Positions 55,884 through 64,000 of a DNA stretch of 64,000 bases are shown piece by piece. This stretch comes from Tetradesmus obliquus (lineage: Eukaryota > Chlorophyta > Chlorophyceae > Sphaeropleales > Scenedesmaceae): positions 4,262,001 through 4,326,000 of the forward strand of contig CP126206.1 of NCBI GenBank assembly GCA_030272155.1. The letters run 5' to 3'. The position numbers and the translations under genes are program-made. Position 1 is the stretch's first letter; every line of letters starts with the position of its first letter. The notes beneath the pieces were generated by a model. That model ran no database searches and was not told the origin of the DNA. It was given only the letters and a program-made list of their open reading frames with translations.

Positions 55884-58087
55884 ATGCCTGCAGGGGGGCT
55901 GTCCATGGTGCGCAAGCACCCTTCAGGATGGAAGAGCAACCGCAGCACCACGGCCATGAGGGTGGCGGCGGTGGTGTGTGTGATAATGGCTTTGACCACA
56001 GCTGACGAAAAGTTTACGCCCGCATATTATTACAGAGAGCAGTACCCTGACTACGCCAAGGAGGTACACGGGGACCTGAACCGGTTCTGCAAACTTCATC
56101 ACAAGAACTTCACAGCAAACGGCACAGTGGCTACACCCAAGCATGGCGGCAGGCCCTCAAATGTCCCACATGCTGTCGCCTTCCATGCCAGCACAATATT
56201 CAAGGCTGGCAAGGTGGTAAAGGCCTACCCATCGGCAGATTCAAAGAGAAAGGTTGATGTGCACGTGTGGTGGACTTCAATCGAAGTCGCATGTCAGGAA
56301 AATGACACACTGCGCCAGCTGTGCACTGACTACAACATCACACCCAAGAGACTGCTGAAGTACATGAAATGGGCTGACCCCGACCTGGTGCGCAGGAGAA
56401 TAGATGTGAAGCTGGACTTGACAAAGATACAGAAACAAAGGCGAGAGGCAGCAGCTGCGGCGCTGTGGCAGAAGGACCAAAGTGACCCCGACATGCTGCA
56501 GCGCATATATTTCATTGATGAGTGCAAATTCTGGATGTCAGACCTGGCAGGCGGCTCCGTCAAGGTCTATTGTGATGCACACGATGAAAACGTGCATGCT
56601 GTGCTGCCATGCAAATGGATGCGCAAGGGCAAGGACGCAGAGCCGGTCAAGTTGCACTTTGTCTGCGCCGTCAACGCTGTGCACGGGCCCGTCTACTGCA
56701 AGTTTGTCACCGGCACAACAGACAACAAGGACCATGCTGGCAACCTCAATGTACCGTACATGGTGAGTGTGCGCTGCTACTGCGCAGGCGCCTGCCATCG
56801 AAAGACATGCCAGCCCTGCTGTACTGTGTAGTAACAGTCCCGCAGTGCTTTTTTTAGTGCTGTAGTGAAGCTGCAGCGCTGCCCGTCCTCTGCTGTGAAC
56901 ATAACAGCAGAGTAACTTGGTGACAGTACAATGACACCACCTGCAGCAGCAAGCTGGAAACCAATGTGCAAGGATTGGTGCATGTCACATCCGCGCGTGC
57001 TCACGCGCAGCACACTGCCCCCTGGCTGCAGCCAGTTGTCATATGCTGCAGCGCAGAACTCAAAGTCGCGCTCCAGCACCTGCTGCCTGCTGCTGCTGTA
57101 ATAACCCTTGTCATGACATGAGCCATCAGCTTGAATCAGCATGTTGTGCTGTGCATGGGGGAAATCAATCCGCCCATCCCACCAGTCCACTGCTACCTGA
57201 GCACACATACTGCTGCTGATGCCTAACCAACACAGCATGCACACCAGCTGCTCCTCGCTTGTGTGCATGTAGCCCATGCATGTGCCAACCATATCAGCCA
57301 GCACACATGCACACATCTTGCACTGAAGCGCTGCTGCTGTGGCGACTGCACGCGGCGCGCAGAACTTGAAGTGCTGCACACCTGGCAAGCAGCCAGTCAA
57401 GCCCCAGAACAATCTCTGCCCCCTCATAGACTTGGTGATGTATCTGACCTTGTCTGCACTGAGCCTGATGTAGAAGCGTCCCATCGCATCCATCCACACC
57501 GCTGCGTTGCGCTCCTGCGCTGCTAACAAGGCTGCGCGCTGCCAATCCGGCAATTCTTGCACCTGCAGTTGAAGGACAAACCAACCCAGCAGGCCAAGAG
57601 CATGACTCAGCTGGAGTTTGTTCACTGCATGATGGAGATCAAAGACATAGCCAACCAACAGCAGGCGCAGCGCGGCACTACGCCGCTGTACATCTTTGAC
57701 AACCCAAGTGTTCACCTGGGGAAGGATGGCCTACAGATGTTGGTTGCAGGTGGCATCAATGAAGATCAACTGCTGCACATTGCACCCTACTCCCCAGATT
57801 TCAACAAGCCCATTGAACATGCATTTGGCAGCCTCAAAGCAGCCTTCCGCAACTACTTGTATAACAGCTGCCAGCTGGGTGGTGCTGATGTGAAGCCGCG
57901 AGACCTGCAGCACGGCCTGTACAACACCTTTATGAAGATCACAGCTGCATCTGTCATGGCTGATGTATTGAAGCTGCCAGATTTGTGGAACATGGTGCGC
58001 AGCCGCAAGAGGAGTCTTTGTGTGTGCCGAGACGGGAAGCAGCGCCGCGGCACTGCTGGCGACTACCCCAGGAAAGACCAGCGCTGA
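55884..58087 (+). CDS. Tc1/mariner (IS630) superfamily transposase
   Basis: Exons 55884-56762 and 57569-58087, 465 residues, phase 0 junction (donor GTGAGT, acceptor ACCTGCAG). The DDE triad is readable: D212 in IYFIDECKFWM, D337 in LYIFDNPSVH and E376 in IAPYSPDFNKPIEHAFG, with 38 residues between the last two. The PYSPDxNxPIEHxxGxLK signature is diagnostic of this superfamily. A helix-turn-helix may lie near ENDTLRQLCTDYNITPKRLL. The frame is intact and all three catalytic residues are present, so it could be active. The start follows CCTGCAG closely, so a 5' exon cannot be excluded. Confidence 0.85.
56777..57493 (-). CDS. Antisense nuclease-like ORF nested in the transposase intron
   Basis: Runs on the strand opposite to the transposase and fills most of the 806-bp intron. 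From the first internal ATG at 57493 it has 238 residues (the frame is open further upstream, across the exon). The core DGRIDFPHAQHNMLIQADGS, followed by CH and later LERDFEFC and VLRVSTRG, has the spacing of Vsr/DUF559-like PD-(D/E)xK nucleases: D110, then QxD at 121-123, then H127. Here Q replaces the more usual E. The N-terminal half has CKMC and paired Cys. The family assignment is by eye and tentative. A role in element mobility or copy-number control is inference. Confidence 0.5.
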   Translation of the reverse strand: MDAMGRFYIRLSADKVRYITKSMRGQRLFWGLTGCLPGVQHFKFCAPRAVATAAALQCKMCACVLADMVGTCMGYMHTSEEQLVCMLCWLGISSSMCAQVAVDWWDGRIDFPHAQHNMLIQADGSCHDKGYYSSSRQQVLERDFEFCAAAYDNWLQPGGSVLRVSTRGCDMHQSLHIGFQLAAAGGVIVLSPSYSAVMFTAEDGQRCSFTTALKKALRDCYYTVQQGWHVFRWQAPAQ

Positions 58088-59337
58088 GTCTGCTGTTGTG
58101 CTGCTGCATGGCATGTAGGGATTGTGGCTGTCAGCTGCATGCAAGATGGCTGGCCAGCAGTGCACAGGGTGTCACTCAGAGAGCCCTTGAGCTCACCTGT
58201 TTGAGGGCACCTGCGCTTGTCGCCGTCCTGCATGTTCGCACCGCCCGGGGCTTGGGAGGTGCTGGCACCATGCTGCTGTAGGGTGGTTACTTCCTGGTGT
58301 TCACCTGAGAGCGAGTGTGGGAACAATATGTCATGTTCAGAAGCTTATTGTATGAGTAAACTACATGTGGATGTTGTGCTTTGGTGCTCAGACTTGTCAG
58401 GAGCGGTTCCTGCTTCAAACGACTGCTGCAAGGCAGCAAGGCACTTGGTGGCCATTTCACATACAGGCATTTGCAGTCATGCTGAATTGCCGAATGTAAT
58501 GGTAAAATTCCTGTCATAATTCAACTACGCTCGAAGCTCTTGAACATGGCTCCTGCTGCTGTCACTCGCGTTGGTTGTGACGACTGTTGGCCTGCCAAGC
58601 GATATGCACGGAGCCTGCAAGAAACCTTGCGGTCGATTAACTTTTAAATTTGATGATTGATTTAAGCATGGCTTGAGCCGAAATAAACTGCGATATGGTG
58701 AAGAACTTCAAGACGGAAAGGTGCCCTGAAACAAGCCTGCTCCGAGCCACACAGCTGCCACGCTGCCAACTTACCATCGTCGACACATTATGCAACGTAC
58801 CTTTGGTTGAAGCAGAAAACCAATCCTGACGGGCCCTCGCAAGCCCACGTTGCAGGTGAGCCTGACGGGTCAACACGGATGTCCCGAGCACTGCAGCTCG
58901 ATCGCGTTGCTGCAGCACCTGCATACAATTGGTTCTGAACATTGAACGACGTTAAACACAGCGCAGTGTTGAAAGGCTTCGCCAAAAAAATTAGGTGGCA
59001 GCAGTGAGGCACCTGCTGGCACATGCTGCTGCTGTCACGCCCACCAACAACTGCAGTTGAAAAACACATGCCACCGTGATTCACAGCACACATAGCTGTA
59101 ACGTTTCCTGTTGTCTGCTGCTGCTGCTGCTCCTGCCCAGGCAGATATCATATATTGCAAACAGTGCTACTGCCGCAGTAAAATCAGCTGCATACCCAGC
59201 AGCAGCAGGAGCACATCAGCCATAGCATAAAAAGGTAGGTGTGCACTTCAGGCACCAAGTCCAGGAACAGCAACAGAAGGGATGCAGTGCAGGCTAAGAA
59301 CTGCTGCAGCAAAGGCTGGCATGCAATCACAGTCTCT
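58088..59337. other. Spacer between the two transposon copies
   Basis: No gene is supported. Minus-strand frames at 58637-59093 are short and unrecognised. Contains a CTG-type tract near 59116-59133. Confidence 0.35.
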
Positions 59338-59971
59338 GAGACCGGTCAAACTCCATGATGCCGCAGGCTGTTGTTTGACCTGACCAGTTACTTCTGTTCA
59401 CACTGCTGCTAGAAGCACAGCTAACATATCCATACGTTTTGGATTCATGCCTGCAGGGGGGCTGTCCATGGTGCGCAAGCACCCTTCAGGATGGAAGAGC
59501 AACCGCAGCACCACGGCCATGAGGGTGGCGGCGGTGGTGTGTGTGATAATGGCTTTGACCACAGCTGACGAAAAGTTTACGCCCGCATATTATTACAGAG
59601 AGCAGTACCCTGACTACGCCAAGGAGGTACACGGGGACCTGAACCGGTTCTGCAAACTTCATCACAAGAACTTCACAGCAAACGGCACAGTGGCTACACC
59701 CAAGCATGGCGGCAGGCCCTCAAATGTCCCACATGCTGTCGCCTTCCATGCCAGCACAATATTCAAGGCTGGCAAGGTGGTAAAGGCCTACCCATCGGCA
59801 GATTCAAAGAGAAAGGTTGATGTCGGGGCACTTCAGGGCAACGTGTTTTTAGCTCTTTTCTTGCAGTACACTGTGCCACTGCTAACAGCTCAAATTGATT
59901 TAGATTCGTCGTTGAAAGCTTGACATATATATGTAGGCCACTTGTTCGCTACGTTTGTACCATGCCCAGCT
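59338..59971 (+). mobile_element. Internally deleted, non-autonomous copy of the transposon
   Basis: 59338-59823 matches 55775-56260 (5' end and the first about 125 transposase codons, protein identical). It is joined directly to 59824-59971, which matches 55627-55774 with one base difference seen. The join changes the protein to VGALQGNVFLALFLQYTVPL and a stop at 59923. Near-identity implies a recent origin. Confidence 0.9.
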
Positions 59972-62900
59972 GCCTGCACTGGGTCACCCGGACACTGCGG
60001 ACACACTAAGATCGGCACCACGACAATCGCTGAACTTGCTTAGTATTCAAAATTAACGAACCTGAGAGAGTGCCAATGCAGTTTGTCGGAGCGGTCTGCT
60101 CCGACTCTGAGGCGAGTTCAACAATGCAGTTCAACTGCAACACGTCAATGACGCCGAAAGCACACATTTCGTACGTATGTGTTCAACCTGTACAGATTGT
60201 TGTTAAAGTCATATAAAAAAACACATCTCTGAGCCGGGAAGAGAGAATGTACACAGGGGCAGGCAACCTATGTCCCTGACATGAGCGCGAGTAGCACAGT
60301 GACCTTCAACCTTTGAATCGAGGTTGATCACATGATGTCACCTGAGGAGGAACAGCAGCAACGCTGATCATCATTTATCGTCTGACCATGTGACATGGTG
60401 GGACAGTGGAGGGCTGCAGGACTGATGAACCTAGGTGCATGGCAAGCACTGCCTGACTCAGTGAGTCCAACAGCTGGTCTGCAGCCCTGCAGCCGTTGCT
60501 GGCATGCTGGCAAAGGTGCAACAAGCAAGGGCGCAGTGCAGTGTACATCATCGCAACGAGACTGTGATAACAGCCAGAAGGCACGTTGCAACTGTACCAG
60601 ACGAGCCAGCCTGGCAGGACATGTTTGAACAACGGGAATGGTAGGCAGTACTACTGCAGCAGTTCAGTACTGCTGCCTAGTGAGAAATTGATACTGGTGT
60701 AACAGGGTTACATTCTCCCAAACTAGAGGGGCAGCCTCGGCAAGTAGGTCATATGCTGGAGCAGTGCTGACAGCAGCGGCAGCAGCAGCAGCAGCTGCAA
60801 CGTGAGCAACAGACACAGCAAGTTGTGGTACTACCACGTGCTAGTAGCACGGTTGCCACCGGAGGCACGGCATGTGGATCATCCACAGTGTGGCGAAGTC
60901 AAACCCGACTGGGGTTAACCCGAGCCCCTCATCTTACCACCAACACAGGTGGTTTTAATCATCCTGGACTGCACGTCATACTTGAACCCGCTCTGGCTGA
61001 AATGCTTGGTATGCTTGGTAAGCGAGCAGCATCTTGACACAGCACAGCTGTGTACAGCTGTGTACAGCTGCCCCAGACACAGCATGCAGGGTGTGCCATC
61101 TGCACACAACCTGCATAAAATGGAGTGTCAGGCGCCGGCGCCAGCTGCATTTCCTGCACCTTATGATAAATCCTCATGTGAAAATCCGCGCACCTACAAC
61201 CTCAGCATGCGCTGTCAGTATTAGCATACACAGGTGAACGATTGTTGCAATTACCATGCCTGATACACAGACAGCACCCAGTCAAACCCAAGCCTGTCAA
61301 GCTGCCAGCTGCTGCCGCATCACATAGCAGCTATGGCAAAAACAAGCAGCACGCCAAAGCAAGCAAGATGGTGGCAACCCTGATGATTCCAAGCATTAAG
61401 AATGTTTGAGACGTCACTGATTATTACACACACATACACATGAAGTACGCCATGCAAGCACACAGCCAATTCAAAGCTAGGCTGCATATGGGCGCTGATA
61501 CAACATAACTTATGCAGGCCGCACGCCAGCAGGCAGCCTTGCATCTGCTTCCACGCTGCCGATCTGCACAGCCCCCAACGTGCAGGGTGAACATGTGAAG
61601 ATGGCTTCAGTCCGGCAACCTCAGATTAGCCACCTGCAGCAGCAGCAAAAGCATACACCTAATGCGTCTGCTGCATGCCACACCAGTCAACATGGCACAT
61701 TTGTAATGACTTTCGACAGCATTGGAGCAAAATGCACGTGCAGCCAGCATATGCTGGAGGCGTTGTCATACACACAACTTAGTTTGTCTTTTTGTCCGTG
61801 ACATGCACCTTGCCTACTCAACCTGTACAACCTTTGCTGGGAATGCAACAGCAACACACAAGAACTATCCAATGCTTTCTGCGGTGGCTGCAGTCATGCC
61901 AGCATGATGTGTTGTTTTGCAACCGCATATGCATCTGCTGGTTTGCGCCACATCCTGCATGAAAGGGCGTTCACACTCAGCACCACTGTTGCGATGCAAC
62001 ACCATGAAAGGGTGGCAGGACATGCCAATTGCCAAGCCAAAGCAGCCAACGCAATAGAACTTGTGTTGCAAGAACTACAGTCGACGACTGCGCTGTGACT
62101 TCTTACATTCCACAATGCAAAGCAATGGGGTCATAGTACGCGGAAGATGTAACCACTCGCAGGGAGGACTCCCCCTAGGATTGAATCCTAAGGCACTGTC
62201 TCACATCTTTTCAGGTACTGGTGACACATCCCCTCAGAAAACACCCAGCACGCGTTGTACATCAAAGAACTGATAGCAAGATGTAACAATCCTCCTTGGG
62301 TGGAGCGTGGGGTCCACAACTCCGAGCCGGCATGTTGTAAAGCATGCAAGTACTACAAGTTATGCAAGGATTTTACATACACACGGTTGTCGCCACAGGA
62401 GATGCAAGAAGCTGCTGCCCGCGTGCTTGGGCCCCGCCAATCAGGGTGTTGCAGCGAGCAGGTTGCCTGCAGGGTGCTGCACCCTCTCCCAGCCTGCCAG
62501 GAAGCGCCCACTGCAGCAGCAACAAACTCGCTGTTGGCAGCAGCAGAAGCAGCAGCGGTGCGTATCAGGCCACAGTTCCGAGCTGCGCAAGCTTTCCACA
62601 TCTGCACATGCAGCATGTGGCACAGTTCTATGGTCACAGATGCCTCGCCCAGCATCCGCCAACTGCCGTCCAAACAGCGGCAAATGTTGCGCACTTTTGC
62701 TGCTCGCCGTTGACATGAGCAGCTGGCACAATGTCTCAAGCCGGGTGTCCTGCAGCCAAGCATTGCAGGAACTCACTGCACTGGGAGATTGAAGCAGCGC
62801 GCGTGCCCTGCGTCCTTAGGCCTTGAGGGCAATGGGTGATGCATTAGCTGCCCGAGGCCATGCCGCCAGTCGGCAGCAGTTGCCAGATGGTAAAGGCGGG

Positions 62901-64000
62901 GCAGCTGATGAGCCTGCACGCCGTCAAGCACAGAGAGATTGAGCTGGGCGTCGGGCTGCGGTAGCGGTACGCGCACACCATCACTCCGGCTGGGCAGCAT
63001 ACAGACACAACCCCAGCAGCAGAACTGCAGCAGCAGCAGCAGCAGCAGCAGCTCTACTCATGTCAGCTGGCGTGACCATGCTGCTTTGCTTCAACCTGAC
63101 GGCTTCAATCGGTATGCTGCAGCACCTTGTCAGCAGGTTTGAGGGTGGGCTGCCAACACGCCCGTGCTGTGAGTGGCACGTGCACACACATCATGCGCAG
63201 CAAAGCAAGACCTGTGTTCAACCTGTTGTGGCTCATACCATCCAAGATGGTGCCAGGACCCACATGTAACTATCCTCTCTCATTTGGCCTCGGATGTTCA
63301 TGTGTGTCATGGGGCACCGGCGATGACCTAATACACAGCAGGTTTGGTGGGGCAAGTGGCATCATATCATATGATTCATATGTAGTGCAGCTGCTCACCA
63401 GGAACCTGCTGCATGTGAGGGCTGCCAGGGCCTTGCATGTGCTGTCTGCTGCACACGGTTGCAGCGCAGCGCATTGCTGCTGCTGAGACGTGGAAAGCTA
63501 GACCTAGTAAGTGCCCCTGGGGCAGCACACCAGGTACGTGGAGGCAGCAGCAGTCGCACTCCACTCCAGCCAGGCAGCATAACTGCGCATGCACAGCAGC
63601 AGGCAGGCGGAAGCGTGACTTGCAGCTTGGGGCAGTGGTCGTGCCAACAAGAACCTTAGAACACAGATGTCAAACAGCCCTTGTATACGCAAACCTGGCT
63701 GCTATGTCAGTTAAGAAGCACACCTTTCCTGCGGCTTGTGGACACTCAGCCGTCATGCGGAATCAGGGTCACCACCTGGCTTGGTGTTGGTGGTTTTGGT
63801 AACAGGGCAAATCTGGACTGTAAATGCACATTCACGCACCTTCAAGCACCTTGCGTGTGCTGGACAGTGCTTGCAGGTGGCCTTGCGCAGCAACTGCAGC
63901 GTGTCATAACTGCAGCATGCTGCCCTGCAGCTGCGAGAGATCTGTGGGGGTGGCGGGTGTGTGCTGCTGCTGCTGCCAGAATAGGGGTGATTGCAGGCGG
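59972..64000. other. No recognised gene
   Basis: Short ORFs only. A plus-strand frame at 62255-62713 starts with a Cys-rich segment (CCKACKYYKLCKDF) but degenerates. A minus-strand frame near 63071-62970 has a signal-peptide-like start ([20 protein letters not shown]). Neither can be tied to a family. The dispersed repeat at 63219-63280 resembles 41047-41115. CAG-type tracts lie near 60777-60797 and 63028-63051. Confidence 0.35.
63219..63280 (+). repeat. Dispersed repeat shared with about 41047-41115
   Basis: Both contain TTGTGGCTCATA, GAGATGGTGCCAG- or AAGATGGTGCCAG-type blocks, CCCAC, TGTAACT and CTATCCTCT in the same order. About 22 kb apart, same strand. Confidence 0.7.

Larger units (their letters stand above)
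55775..58087 (+). mobile_element. Tc1/mariner-type DNA transposon, coding region
   Basis: Carries a two-exon transposase gene and an antisense ORF in its intron. Bases 55775-56260 are repeated at 59338-59823 in a second, deleted copy. Immediately upstream, 55627-55774 equals the right end of that second copy, so an element end abuts an element start here. The true right end of this copy beyond 58087 was not found. Confidence 0.75.

Noticed and set aside
62185-62200. B-box-like GGATTGAATCC as a tRNA gene
   Set aside because: No A box or cloverleaf arms at the right distance.

Overview
The window looks like nuclear DNA of a chlorophyte green alga, most likely Sphaeropleales/Chlamydomonadales (possibly Scenedesmaceae; this placement is inference). 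The evidence is a plant-type catalase, many short GT-AG introns, long Gln/Ala homopolymers, CTG/CAG tracts throughout, and TTTAGGG-like interstitial telomeric motifs.

Layout. (1) 1-4320 (+): 3' two thirds of a catalase gene, 8 visible exons. (2) 4.9-8.5 kb (-): remnant of an LTR-type retroelement whose integrase ends in a PHD finger and a Tudor-like segment. (3) 8880-9424: a complete-looking 545-bp miniature LTR element (49-bp identical LTRs, 5-bp target duplication, PBS, polypurine tract) carrying a tRNA-like pol III promoter. (4) 10227-13220 (+): Gln-rich AP2-like transcription factor. (5) 13.2-24.2 kb: no convincing gene, several tandem arrays. (6) 24178-31980 (+): 8-exon gene for an unrecognised multi-pass membrane protein, with terminal-exon copies to 33493. 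(7) 33.5-47.5 kb: mostly arrays, one possible small gene (35713-36626), a 34-bp-stem hairpin and a telomeric palindrome. (8) 47546-50424 (-): a second AP2-like factor, inverted paralogue of the first. (9) 51632-54689 (-): F-box/LRR protein with a C-terminal coiled coil. (10) 55.0-60.0 kb: a Tc1/mariner-type DNA transposon whose transposase intron holds an antisense nuclease-like ORF, plus an internally deleted copy. (11) 60-64 kb: nothing recognised.

The most unusual signal is in the introns and 3' flanks of the catalase gene, the membrane-protein gene and the first AP2 gene. Partial copies of exon edges are stacked there as exon echoes. Copies of an exon's 5' edge, each with its own CAG acceptor, lie upstream of the complete exon. 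Copies of its 3' edge, often with their own GT donor, lie downstream. Terminal exons are echoed past the stop codon. This is what repeated tandem duplications straddling splice junctions would leave. With one complete exon taken from each stack, catalase gives 984 nt and the membrane gene 1431 nt, both divisible by 3. The two AP2 factors, the catalase and the F-box protein do not form an obvious pathway.
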